Below, in pieces: positions 33,271 to 44,257 of a stretch of DNA of 64,000 nucleotides. A program made the translations under genes and the position numbers. The notes under the pieces were generated by a model, which did no database searches, was not told the origin of the DNA, and saw only the letters and a program-made list of their open reading frames with translations. The stretch comes from Macrophomina tecta (lineage: Eukaryota > Ascomycota > Dothideomycetes > Botryosphaeriales > Botryosphaeriaceae): NCBI GenBank assembly GCA_024180945.1, contig JAKSGN010000021.1, positions 186,001 through 250,000 on the forward strand. Reading direction: 5' to 3'. Position 1 is the stretch's first letter, and the number at the start of each line of letters is the position of its first letter.

Positions 33271-34587
33271 CTACTCACTTGAACAGCCACGCTCCATATT
33301 ATTATCTTCTTCGCCACCAGAATCCACACTACCATTGTCACACAAGTCATCGCTTTGGCTGTGGAAGCCTCTTAGAAGTGCGAGCTCTTTTTTCAATCCT
33401 CCCAAAACCGTTCCAAGCCTTACCTTTAGATCTGGCACCCGGGCTTGCGTTACTTGGATCTCAAGCTCGGCAATCTTCTCCACCATCTCGTTGATAGCAG
33501 CTTGAGAGCCGTCAACGTCGACCAAACTCGTCTGGCGCTTTCCCTCGAGCGGTTCTTCGTACGTGATCCCGGGTCCGAAAGCGGTGGCAAAAGCCCGCGC
33601 CATACGTAGGTCCTTGATGGAGAAAACGATTTCCAGCCCGTCCCAACCTTCTCCTTCACTCAAGTTCCGGCAGCCCGATTTAGCTTTCTTCTTGCTTTTA
33701 GTCCCAAATAAGACAGCTCTCCACGCGCGAGCTATTTCACCAATGGGGTTTCCGTAAGCCCCGCAGCCCCAGGCACCAAGAACCACTTTGTTAATGCCCT
33801 TCAATCTCAGTATCCGCATCACCGCCCTCATCTTGCGTAACACCAGCTCTCTGTCTTTGGCATTGGCATACTTCGTCTCCTCGCCCTCGCCACCTTCGAC
33901 GTCCGGGAACCTCAACATTCCAGCTGAAATGACGTCGATGAAGAAGCGGTCTTTCTTGTCCAAGTCCGAGGCCTCGTCGTCCCAGGTCCTGAACACCAGC
34001 ACGTCCGGGGTGTATATGGCGCCGACTTCGGGCAATCGGTAGAACTCCTCTCGGAGGGAGGAGTAGAGAGTGGTTCGCAGGCAAAGCCACTCTTCCTGCG
34101 AGGTGGCTCCATTGAGAACTCCGCCGCCGGGCCTGAGCGGCGAAGCCATGTTGAGCACACCGACTCTGGCGCGCTTGTTGCCGGCGCCGTTCAGTCGCGC
34201 AGCAGCTTCGAGCGTGTCCGCAACCTGCAAGCGGAGCTGCATCGGCGGCTTCTCTGGCACGTCTGCCGTGAAGACCTTGTCCTTCCCGCCTCTTACCTCA
34301 GAATTATCATCGCTGTCCTCGTCTCGAGCTCGGGACTTGCGCTTGGCTTTGGATTGAGATTTCGCTCTCGGCTCCGCGTCAGACTTGGGCGTGTCGAGCT
34401 GAGGGAGAGAATCGGGTGCTGGAGGGTCGACTATGAGCTCTGCGGCATCAATGCCTCGTCGAGCGCGTGGGGATGAGTTGAGGAGGGCGGGGATGGCCTG
34501 GTTGATGGTTGCTCTCGCTTTCTTCGCGCGGGCATCGCGGCGGAAGGACTGAGGCGGGACGACAACGGTAGGTTCAGTGCGGCCCAT
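33271..34587 (-). CDS. Microbial-type poly(ADP-ribose) glycohydrolase (PARG, DUF2263/TIGR02452)
   Basis: A single exon gives 438 residues from the ATG at 34587; an in-frame ATG at 34677 would add 30 poorly supported residues. The N-terminal 130 residues carry basic and Ser/Lys-rich linkers (KSQSKAKRKSRARDED), possibly a nuclear signal. The macrodomain-like catalytic core follows: RVGVLNMASPLRPGGGVLNG, leading into ATSQEEWLCLRTTLY. It contains the PARG signature GGG-x7-QEE at about 152-164, whose second Glu is the catalytic acid. Further on are PDVLVFRTW and VVLGAWGCGAYGNP. A C-terminal helical extension (about 350-438) is acidic at the end. The enzyme would hydrolyse ribose-ribose bonds in poly(ADP-ribose), reversing ADP-ribosylation. 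It converges with the CorA-like pseudogene, 179 bp away. Confidence 0.92.
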   Translation of the reverse strand: MGRTEPTVVVPPQSFRRDARAKKARATINQAIPALLNSSPRARRGIDAAELIVDPPAPDSLPQLDTPKSDAEPRAKSQSKAKRKSRARDEDSDDNSEVRGGKDKVFTADVPEKPPMQLRLQVADTLEAAARLNGAGNKRARVGVLNMASPLRPGGGVLNGATSQEEWLCLRTTLYSSLREEFYRLPEVGAIYTPDVLVFRTWDDEASDLDKKDRFFIDVISAGMLRFPDVEGGEGEETKYANAKDRELVLRKMRAVMRILRLKGINKVVLGAWGCGAYGNPIGEIARAWRAVLFGTKSKKKAKSGCRNLSEGEGWDGLEIVFSIKDLRMARAFATAFGPGITYEEPLEGKRQTSLVDVDGSQAAINEMVEKIAELEIQVTQARVPDLKVRLGTVLGGLKKELALLRGFHSQSDDLCDNGSVDSGGEEDNNMERGCSSE

Positions 34588-35873
34588 AGTGAGGAATGCT
34601 ATGCGTTGCTCTTGGCGGGAGTGGAAAGAGAGGTGCGGGCTAAGGGGAGCGCGGCGGCGAGAAGACAGGGTGCTCAAGGAGCGTCCACGAGCACCTTGGT
34701 GGACGGCGGAGGTGCCATGGTGACAGCAATTGCGGGGAATAAGGCGCCGGTGACGAGAGAATTACTCATCCCGGCAGTGAGCGAGCAATTGGGCCAGCGC
34801 TGTACAGAAGCGGAGCAGAGAAGCAGAGAGAGAGGCCAGCTGAGGTCTGAGGCATGGCAGCGGTGGAGCGGAACCTCCTCCGCCGCTTGTCATTTCTCGT
34901 GGGCAGGCCGTTGTCCGCCGGCGGCCGGGGCCAGATCCGGCAACGTTTAATTTCAGAGCGCCCACAGAGGCGTATCTCCCGGCCGGGCCGCGGTCGACAG
35001 CACAGCGGGCAGCAGGCAAGTAGTTCCGCGACAGGCCTAGAACGGGCGATATGGGCGTGTAAGGCCCAACGTCCTCCGTATAACGACCTCACCTCTTCCC
35101 CAGAGTCTTTTCGGGCTGCTCGTTTTCTGTCCGCTCGCTCCTCCGCTCACTCTTCCCCTCGGCCCCGGCTCAACGACATGTGCGATGACGACTTGGCTCC
35201 GGGGTGCCATATGCAGGGCGGAAAAATCGCCTACCACAAGCCGTGGCCATGGGACTTCTATGATGTAAAATCCCATGTGCCCGGAGCAGCCGCCAGGAAA
35301 TGCGCTCTCCCACAATGCCATGGGGCCTGCAGCGCCCCTTGACCGCCTCCCGTCCTGCTCGCCGCTGCCGCTGCTGCTGCCGCCGCCGCCGCTGCCCGCC
35401 TGCCCCGGCACGCCCTCCCCGGCACGCCCCCCCTCCCTTCGCTCGCTCATGCCCGGCTGTTCGCTCTCTCTCTGCCGCCCAGCTGCCCTCCGCTGGGGCT
35501 CTGGACTTTGTCCGCGCGCGTTTCAGCGGCACGGCGGCGCTGCTGCAGGATGACGGGCGTGAGGCTAGCGAAATCGACCGATTCACCATCACTGGGGCCG
35601 CATCTGTCGCCGGCTGTATCTGGCAAGGGCCGCACGCGTCTTCCCGCGCTCGTTAACGGTTTTTTTCAGGCTGCCGGCTGACGTCAAGGCGGGTTGGGTG
35701 CACGACGACGTTCGGGCGAATAGTTTCCACAGTATCCGATCATCCAGATAAATGATCAGCGTCAGGCACCGCCCAAAAGGCGGCCGTTGACGAGCCCAGG
35801 ACGACAACCACCGACATGCGCCGCTCGTAACCTGCCCGACCCGACACGGCTCCCGCAGAGCTGTACCGCCTGA
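34588..35873. other. GC-rich intergenic, divergent from PARG and histidine kinase
   Basis: These 1.3 kb separate two genes transcribed away from each other. Very GC-rich and CT-rich patches around 35340-35480 create long spurious ORFs on both strands. No gene is supported. Confidence 0.5.
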
Positions 35874-38800
35874 ATGACCGGCGCCGCCAGCACCCACGAG
35901 CTCCGCAAGTGCGTCCTCCGCCTCCTGCTGCTGCTGCTGCTGCCGCCGCCCGCGGCCCGCTGCCCACTGTGCAGAGAGCTGACCGCGCCGCCCACAGATA
36001 TTCGGAAAACGGACAGCTCCCGCTCGCGCCCGCCGCAGGTGAGCACTCCCTGGGCTGGGACCCCCAACTCCAACTCCAGTCGCCGCTATGCGCCGCCCTG
36101 ACGGCCTTCACCGACCTTGTCGTTGCGCGCCTTGGTACGCTGTCTCCGCTCCGCAAACTTTGGCGCCCGCCTGACCGCCACTGCAGGAGTCTTCGCCGCC
36201 TTCGCCAGCCTGACCGACGGCCGCTCCCACCGCGTGCTGGCCGCCTGCGCTGCGCTGCCAGACGACCGACAACCCCCGCCGTCCTGGCTGCACGGCTGTG
36301 ACCAGGACCGCCCCGTCTGGCTGTCGCTGGCCCGCCGCACCCTCGGCATCGACCACATCGCCCGCGACCGCGCGTTTCCGAGCGGCGGCATCGCCGTCCA
36401 ACTCGATCGAGATCCATCCGCTGCCAGCCTCAGCTGCGTCGTCCGCCCTCCCCACGTCAAATACTATGCCGCCGTTCCCATCCGGACCAAGCGCAACATC
36501 TGCATCGGAACCCTGTTCGTGCTCGACCGAGTGGCCCGCTTCGACCGTTTCGATGACGATTTGTCCTTTCTGTCCTCCATTGCCGAAAAATGCATGACCC
36601 AGCTTGAAACAGCCCGGGAAAGCCACTTGAAGAGTCGCATTACGAGGATCAGCGAGGGCACGTGTTCGTTCATCCACTCAAGAGCCACCGGCCCCGACGA
36701 GCCCACCAATTCCGCCAAGCAAAACAACAACGCCCCGTCAGACCAGCCATCGTCCACGAAGCCGTCCGACGGATCGACAAGTGAAACAAAGAAGGCCCCG
36801 CCAGATGCCAGCGACGGCTCAACTGGCGGTTCTGGGAGGACAACGTACAAGGAAGCATTCGCCCGTGCGGCCCTGCATCTGAGAACAGCATTGGATGTAG
36901 ATGGCGTCTTGTTTGTCGACGGATTGATTGGTTTCCAAGGCGCCCTCACGCCATTGGCAAAACGTGAACAGGAACTCGAGGATGAAATGAACCAGAAGTC
37001 TGGGCGAATGGATCCATCCAAACAGGACGCGAACTCTGCACCTGCACCTGGCAGGGTGGCTGTGAATTCCACGGGTGACTCTAAAGCATCCGACGATCCA
37101 TCAGGGCCGGCGGAAAGGACGTTCTCCAGCGCTGACTATCAAAAGTCCTCGCTCATCAGGCGCCCGGGAGAAATCCTGGCCATCTCCGCACCCGGTTCGG
37201 ATACCCGGCCGCGTTTGAAAAATCTGGCGCTTGGCGGGGCTGATGAGGATTACATTGACGAACGGTTCCTTCGGAAATTCCTTGCAAAGTATCCTTCCGG
37301 TAAAGTGTGGTATTTTGATGAGGATGGCGCTCCTTATACGTTTTCTGATGGCGAGACGCTTGTGTCGGATGATCCGAAGGGAGAAGCAAAGCAACTATCT
37401 GCCGTCTTCCCAGGCATTCGGCAGTTGATATTTGCACCTTTGACGGATCCAGTGACGCTCAAACGCTTGGCTGGCTGTTACGCATGGACGACTCGCGTCC
37501 ATCCTGTCTTTACCGAGGCCGCAGACCTTGGTCCCTTCAAGGCTTTTCTCCATTCTGTTGAAGCTGAGGTGTCCAGGATCGATACCGTAGCAGCAATCAA
37601 GCAGCAAGAGTCGTTCGTTTCATCCGTCAGTCACGAATTACGTACACCGTTGCATGGCATTCTCGGCGCTGTTGAATTTCTTGGGGAGACAAAGCTGGAC
37701 AGCTTCCAGCAAGGCTTGGCTGAGAGCATTCGCTCGTGTGGTTCGACCTTGCATGACACACTCAGCAGTGTGCTCTCGTACTCGAAGATTAATCAGTTTG
37801 AGCGGCGGCGACATAAATCAAAGCACAAGATTCCGGAATCGCCCTGGTCTCTTGAGAATAAAGATTCTCTCGAGGAACCAGAACATGATCTTCATGGTCT
37901 GCTCACGTCCGTCAATATTGCCACGCTCTGCGAGGAGGTCGTTGAAGTCACAGCTGGTGGTCACTCGTTCAACAAGCCAACTGCTACAGACGATCTCACA
38001 ATTACCCTAGATGTCAAGTTCCAAGACAATTGGAACTTTCTGACCGAGCCGGGCGCTCTCCGCCGTATTATGACCAACATTCTCGGAAATGCGCTGAAAT
38101 ACACGGAAAAGGGCTTTGTCAAAGTTGGCCTAGACATTGAAGACATCAGCCCTGAGCCAGTGTCTGCTGGCAAGACGAGCCACAAGCTTAAGATGATCAA
38201 GTTCTCCGTGGCCGACTCGGGGAAAGGCATGTCCAAAGAATTCCTTGAGAAACACTTGAGCGTGCCCTTTACCCAGGAGGACACTATGGCATCACAGGGC
38301 GTGGGTTTGGGAATGTCGATTGTGAAGAGCCTCGTAGCAATGCTTGGTGGCAAGATTAAAGTTAAGAGCCAGCTAGGTAGGGGGAGCACATTTACTGTCA
38401 GCATCCCAATGGCTGCAGGAGACCCAAAAATTCCCTCCCCCGCAACTATTGCTTTGGAGAAGGCAGTGCCCGAACTACGCCAAAGAAACCTCAATGTCTC
38501 CATCCGTGGCTTTCCTGTCACTCTCCAAGAGTCGTTCGAAAGCTACCTACGCAACTGGTTCAACTGCACTATTCTTGCTTCAGATGGCAATACCCACCCT
38601 GACGTCCTTGTCGTTGATCAGGCCGACCGAACCATTTCCCATGAAGTCCGCACCCGGTATCAAGCGTACAGCGTGGCACTGCTTAATGTTTCAATTTCTC
38701 CTTCTCTGCGTCGCCGTTCTGATAGCCTTGACTGGGGGTTCCGATCCCGCCAGACAATCTCCCGCCCGATTGGACCCCATAAACTTGCCAAAGCCCTCCT

Positions 38801-39835
38801 CGCTTGCGCAGACAGTCTGGCAGAAGACATTGATCATGATCCCTCACGGCCAGCTACGCAGCGACTCGACACAAATTCTGCTCCACTGTCAAATCACATG
38901 GAAGTTGATACGACTGTTTCTCCACGTAGCAAGGCGCTCGCCCGTACCGCCGACCCGATCAACTCACTCGAAGATCTCCCATCGCCAACGAAAAGAGCAC
39001 GCCACTATCCGCCAGATGTGTCACCTCCACAGGATACTCCGACATATCCGTTCAGAGCGCCATCCCCGTATCAACACAAGCCTCACGACTCTCATCAATC
39101 TCCCATCTCTCCCACAGCGCCTGCCGCCGCATTGGCACTTGAACGATCTCTACGCTCCCTAGGCTCGCCGGTACAGGCAGAACGCTCTCCCCGCCTGTTG
39201 CTCGTGGAAGACAATGCCGTTAATCTCAAACTCCTTCAGACGTTCATGTTGAAGAAAGGTATCACCGATGCGGCGACTGCAGAGAACGGGAAGGTTGCGG
39301 TGGAGGAAGTAGCAAAGGTGGCCGACGCGGGTGGTGGATTCGATATCATATTTATGGGTATGCATCTCCTGCTTCTTCTGTCTATTGCATTCATGGTACC
39401 ACGCATGCATGCTGACAACCCTCAACAGACATCTCCATGCCCGTAATGGATGGCTTCGAAGCCACCCGCGCCATTCGTGCTATTGAACGTCGCCAACACC
39501 TCACCGACCGCCCATCTCATGCTCCTCCGCAGCTCTCACATGGCGTCTCCACCGAATCTGACTCAGATGCGACAACGCCGTACACGCCCTCCGGCCAAGG
39601 CCATCAGCGCTCGCAAGCCTTCGTGGTTGCACTCACTGGACTAGCTTCGAGGAAAGATGAGGATAAGGCGTACCGAGCCGGAGTCGACTTGGTAATCACT
39701 AAGCCGGTCAAGTTTGGCAAGTTGACGGAGCTGTTTGAGAAGTGGGAAAAGGGAGAGTTGCGAGGAGGTGGTGGAGAGGGCTTAATGGACGACATAGTGG
39801 ATGAGGAGAGCGAGAATGGAATGGGTGTCGAGTAA
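35874..39835 (+). CDS. Hybrid histidine kinase with N-terminal GAF-like region and receiver
   Basis: Four exons (35874-36038, 36080-36134, 36187-39357, 39429-39835) give 1265 residues. The start at 35874 was chosen because the exons join to the typical ALTAFTDLVVARLGVFAAFASLTD entry of fungal hybrid kinases. The first intron is only 41 nt. A GAF-like domain spans about 55-240 (PHVKYYAAVPIRTKRNICIG, then TLFVLDR). The HisKA phosphoacceptor is in SHELRTPLHGILG (His about 556). The ATPase domain has NILGNALKYTEKG, DSGKGMS and GVGLGMSIVKSLVAMLGG. A Ser/Pro-rich linker leads to the receiver (LLVEDNAVNLKLLQ, MDISMPVMDG with the phosphoacceptor Asp about 1131, VALTG, ITKPVK). No transmembrane segment is seen, so it is probably cytosolic. 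It would signal through Ypd1 to Ssk1/Skn7-type regulators. The stimulus is unknown. Confidence 0.93.
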
Positions 39836-40430
39836 AAGGGTGATGCTGGGGATAGAGAGGGGATAGTAAGCAGAAGAGAATGACTGTGAATGGACGAGAA
39901 AGGGAGAGAGATATGTTGTGTATTATTCGGAGGGGTCTTTGTTCTTTATGGTGGGGTTATCGGCAATGGAAAGGCTATTTGTTGGAAATACATACAAGTC
40001 AAAGGATGAGATACGGCAAATGACAAAATGACAAATGATACCATGATCAAGAGTTTCTGTACGACAAGCAACATGAAGAAAAATAAAGAGGGTAAACGGC
40101 CGTTATCATCGCGGGTGAGGTATCGTCGCGCTTTTTTCTTTTTTTTTTTTTTTTTCTGAAATGAAGATCTGCGAAGCTTAGAAAGATAGCTAACGTGTTA
40201 ACTCGAAATGGGAAACGAGTAGCTGAGGAGATGGAAAATGAGAAAGGGTAAATATCGAGAGATGTCCTCCGACTTATGGCGCCTTGAAGCTATGAAAGAG
40301 AGATTCCGGAGTCAGGGTAAAGCATCCGACACATGCTGACGGGTGATCAAATAGTAATCCGACCGCAGCGGATGTCATCGAAGACCGGATGGTTCTTGAA
40401 TTCTGGCCATAGTTTGAGGATACATCTTGC
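39836..40430. other. Intergenic, 3' region of the histidine kinase
   Basis: There is no gene in this 595 bp stretch. A T-rich tract with a single C interruption lies at about 40134-40156. Confidence 0.5.
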
Positions 40431-41351
40431 TTATTGATACAGGTCATCGAGAGGTTTACGTATTCCCTCATGACCGCGGCCATTTCGCCTGTTTTCTCGG
40501 GTCTGGATCCAAGAGCAGGCCGGGCACGAATAAACTTCTGGTTTCCATATATAAAGAACGCCAGAATCCCGTACCCGCCAGTTCTCGAAATCCATGGAAA
40601 AGAAGTGCGGACTGGAACGAATTGCTAGCGCGTGAAGCTTCCCATGTTCTGTGAGAATGTGTTCCTGTTCCAAGTTTTTCTTGGAATTCGGCCGTGCTAG
40701 TCGAAAACGTACCGCAAATTGGACATATTATCTCCCTTTGGACGCCATAGCCCATTTTTCGTAGGCTATACTCTTGATATCTGCGGCCATCCTTCTCATA
40801 TGCCGATGTGAGGTGCCTTCCCGGGCCAGCAATCTCATGAGCGGTCATTCGGCGCTTCTGGCGACTTTTTTGCATGGGACGTTTTTGCCCAGCAAAGCCA
40901 CAGCAGATGAATGTCTTCACCATATTGCCGGAGGGGCTAGCGCGCACCGTCTCCATGATAAGGTCTTCCCAGCGACGGCGTACATGATAAGTCATGTGGA
41001 GCCAGGGTAAGTCCAACGGCAGGACGCCTGCCCACTGGACTATCAGGCATGGAACATGTGGCAAGGCCGTCATCCGTGCGAGCCGACATTAGATGCGCCT
41101 TCATTTTGCTGTCAAGGTAGAATGAGAGGATCCCACAGCGGCTGCAAGCATTGATCGGGCAGTCAAATATCTCTTTGGGTGCGTGCTTCCCCATATGTGG
41201 TCGGAAGTCCCCTTTCTGCTTGAAGAGCATGTTCTTGCAAATAATACATCCGTAACCGCCTCCATTCTCAAGCACGTAGCTATCAAAGAATGTAAGTGTG
41301 TTCCAACACTTTAGGATTTTAAAGCACATACCCCACCCCTGAGGCGGCCAT
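40431..41351 (-). pseudogene. Zinc-finger protein pseudogene, paralog of the gene at 59.3 kb
   Basis: Start ATG at 41351, exon 1 to 41332, intron 41331-41280 (GTATGT...TAG), exon 2 from 41279 to the stop at 40431. The product reads GYGCIICKNMLFKQKGDFRP, HMGKHAPKEIFDCPINACSR, then LPLDLPWLHMTYHV, EIAGPGRHL, IICPICGTF, and ends YSCPACSWIQ...DDLYQ. It matches the intact 308-residue protein at 59286-60364 in order: CPVINCNRSG, MPLDLLAVHV, KIAGPDGHL, IICPCCRW, FTCPGCAIVF and ILYR. Two frameshifts break it, one near the C3 run 41031-41033 and one in the T5 run 40675-40679 (plus-strand notation). Both are consistent with one extra base. DNA binding is inferred for the intact relative only. Confidence 0.7.
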
Positions 41352-43176
41352 CTTCTATGAGCGTTGCCCCAGATATAGGATCATTCCATTGAGGACCACC
41401 GCGTCCAACTTGGTAGTTTTGAGCCTAATCCTAAGTTTCTCAATTCGACATCCCTTCCAGAGGCTCATGGATCGACGCTACCGTTCCATGGACAAAAGAA
41501 TGGTCTACCAAGTTATTTTTAGTGCTCTAGTATCCCATGTTGCTATTCTGCGAGTGGAATTGTACTTCTTGTTCCTTGTGTGGTGCCCAGACGGTGGGCA
41601 GACTTAGGCTTGGAGATTGATGAGGGTTGTACTCATGTGCGTCCACTAACACGTGAAGGAGGGAAATTCCCTCCCGTACCGCCGTGCAAATTTCAAACCA
41701 AGTCCAAGCTGATGGCAGATGACCGCCAAGGTGATCACCATCGAATAAGCTTCTGGTCCGCCGGCGGGATCCTCGCCCTTTCTGTCAGCTGATTTCTTTT
41801 TATTTTATGATTCGTCGGCCTCGAAGTCCGTGGCACCTCCAAAGGCTGGAGCCACTAAGCAGCAATGAGCTATCATTTCAGGTGCCGCTGTACGGCAGCA
41901 TGCTGTCCACCTCTTGCATAAACCGCTGGAAGAACCCAGAATCATTGAGGCTGTCACTCATCGGGATTAGCATGCTCGGAGGCTGTGGGACACAAACTTG
42001 TGGAGAGGTGCGTCTGAAAGGGTGAGGCTGCAGGTTGATTACGTCATGATTAGTCGGCGAGGGTCGGGGCTCGATGGAGGAGGCCGGCAGAAGGCTCAAA
42101 TCTGGTGTGGGAAGTAGGATTCAAGTATTGCGAACATCAGACTGACCTTCGTGAGATGTAAAGCTAAGGGAGGGCAAAGGCCTCAGCTTGCAGGCAGATG
42201 ACGCGAGACAGGGGTCTGCGACAACTCATTCTCCTCTCGTGGGGCTGAGGATTTTCGTTTGCCACGGAGCTCGAGTTATTGCTGATCAATGGAGCTCCAT
42301 AAATCCTGGGTAGATCTGATGTTGTAATGCAACTGAAACCAGCCTGTGTTGCTCCGAAACTGCACGTTTCACACATGGTGTTCGAGTTGATGTAGCTTTG
42401 AGATGAATAGGACAATAATCGCGTAATCCTCGCCGTGTTTCTGGCTTGGTTGGACATTTCTCATTCTCGAAGAGCTGGCAGAGTAGAGAGGGTTGTTTTG
42501 GATATCTTGGGCATCTCAGTGGTTACAAGGCTCGCGGAGTGGAAGATGATTGTGCATAAGGAGTTAACTAAAGACACGCTACAGTAGCATTTAGCATTTG
42601 AGGGGTTTCTTTAAAAGCTCTCCAAGGAAGGTTCATAGACGCACTTGCCCTAGGCATGTCTTCTCAAGCTGCCACGAGGGCAGTCGACAGACTATGTGCG
42701 GGAACAGAGATAGCAAAACACGGCCACATAGAGTTTTACCGGCTTAGCGAACAGCAATTCGACTCAAGTCTTGATTCGTCACCTTTGTCAGTACTCAGGT
42801 TGCTAAAGTCTGAGCATCATGCCTTAGCGAGCTTATTCTCTCGTAACATGTGCTTGATCATAAGCACTGCTGAAATGCTGTTGTTCGTCCACTTATAGAA
42901 AAACGAATAGATTCGACTGGGGAAAATGCGCGCGCGATACTTCGGACGGCAGATATCCTAGGAAATTGAGATAAAGGGAAGTCCCTTCAGCGTCGACAGG
43001 ATGGTTTTTCTTTTTCTTTGCGCTAGCTTTTCGACCAGGTATCCCCATGCGAAGGACAGATGAAAGCTTGGGCCCAGGTCCGATGGACAAGTCTCTCAGC
43101 GTACCGAAACTCCGTACTCCGAAAACACCTCGTTTTGCTTCACCACGCCCTGATATAAAATGCGTTTTTGTACGAA
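41352..43176. other. Interval with one doubtful minus-strand ORF pair
   Basis: No strongly supported gene lies here. A possible spliced fragment at 41878-42460 is listed separately. The rest (41.35-41.87 and 42.5-43.17 kb) shows broken frames. Confidence 0.45.
41878..42460 (-). other. Possible hypothetical gene fragment, spliced
   Basis: On the minus strand an intron GTCAGT...CACCAG would join a frame reading LRPLPSLSFTSHE to DLSLLPASSIEPRPSPTN. The second part continues to SDSLNDSGFFQRFMQEVDSM and a stop at 41878, which looks like a genuine C-terminus. Upstream, the ORF at 42457-42164 has a Ser-rich, protein-like composition but I could not find a good intron linking the two. It might be the end of a small transcription-factor-like protein or a relic. 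No family recognised. Confidence 0.3.
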
Positions 43177-44010
43177 TTATTCCTCCATAGCATCAATCTC
43201 GGTAACAATCTCGCTCTCTTTGTTGTAGTACCTTTAGAAGCGAAGTTAGTATCAATATCTTGATAATCTCTTATAGCACAACTTACGCAGTTAACTTAAT
43301 CTTGAACTCAGCCATAGCAACACCAAACAACTTCAGAAGCGCGGACTGATGACTATTCAACGTCTCCCCCTCTTTGCACACGGTGTAGGGCTGGTCCAAC
43401 ATGACCTTGCCCTTCTCCAGCCGAGTGGGCATGCCCCATTTCCGGACGGTGACCTCCACAGGGTGCGGCAGCGGCACATCTTCCTCAACAGGTAGTTCAC
43501 CACCGCGCGAGTATACAACACCAGCAGGGACGGTAAAAGTCTGGCTAGCAACAACGCCGGCGCGTGCAAAATCGGTTTGGGCGTAGGTCTGGAAGTACTC
43601 GATGATCTCGGAGGGCTCGCGGTTGGTGCAGAACAAGCCAACGTTGCCTTCGAGGCGCGCAGCGAGTTTGTGAATGTTGGGGAGGTGCTCAGAGGCAGCG
43701 TCGGTGCCGAGGGCTTTTGCCATGACCTTGGTTTTGCCGAAGAATAATCTGCGAAGGCGCGTCAGTTGTGCATCGCGAGCGTCGATACCAATGGACAGCG
43801 CGTGGCAACGCTAGCATACCTGCTGTCAGAGAATTCCTGGCGAACCTCCTTCAGATAGTTGTTGCGCATGTTCTCGACATCGAAGACAAAGATGTACTTG
43901 AAGTTGTCGGCGGCCTCGCGCACATTGTTGAAGAGCCTCTCCGACAGCTCCTTGCCCTTCTTCTCGACCTTAGACAGGTGGACGACTCTCGCGCGCTTCG
44001 ACTTGGGCAT
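43177..44010 (-). CDS. MRT4: Ribosome assembly factor Mrt4 (uL10-like)
   Basis: Three exons (44010-43820, 43748-43287, 43231-43177) give 235 residues, the same size as yeast Mrt4. It begins [19 protein letters not shown], the typical Mrt4 N-terminus, followed by [33 protein letters not shown] and [17 protein letters not shown]. Next come a P0-like core ([20 protein letters not shown]) and [20 protein letters not shown] near the end. It lacks the acidic stalk tail of the ribosomal P0 protein, as expected. In the nucleolus Mrt4 holds the P0 site on pre-60S particles and is exchanged for P0 during maturation. It is divergent from MDM10 across 247 bp. The last exon codes for only 17 complete residues. 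Confidence 0.95.
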
Positions 44011-44257
44011 TTTGGGGTGTTTTGGGCGAGATTCAGCTAAGCTTTGGTGGTGTGTTGAGCAGTGGTCGTCAGCCGCGGTGGTGTTGAAAATAATTCCGAG
44101 AAAGGGTCTGGTTATCTTATCGGAGGAAGTTTTCACGATGGCGCCGCGGCAAGCGTCATCATTAGACGAGCTCGCAGACGCGCAGCTACGTACCTACCTC
44201 TCAAGAGCTCCACCTCCCCTCCTTCTCGCCCTCTCCCCAGCATGCTGATGTTGCGCA
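44011..44257. promoter_or_regulatory. Bidirectional promoter between MRT4 and MDM10
   Basis: Only 247 bp separate the two start codons, so the promoters and leaders of both genes must overlap or abut here. No individual site was assigned. Confidence 0.6.

Noticed and set aside
35740..36677. Minus-strand ORFs opposite the histidine kinase 5' end
   Set aside because: Gly/Arg/Ala shadows; the plus-strand exons join into a conserved kinase N-terminus.
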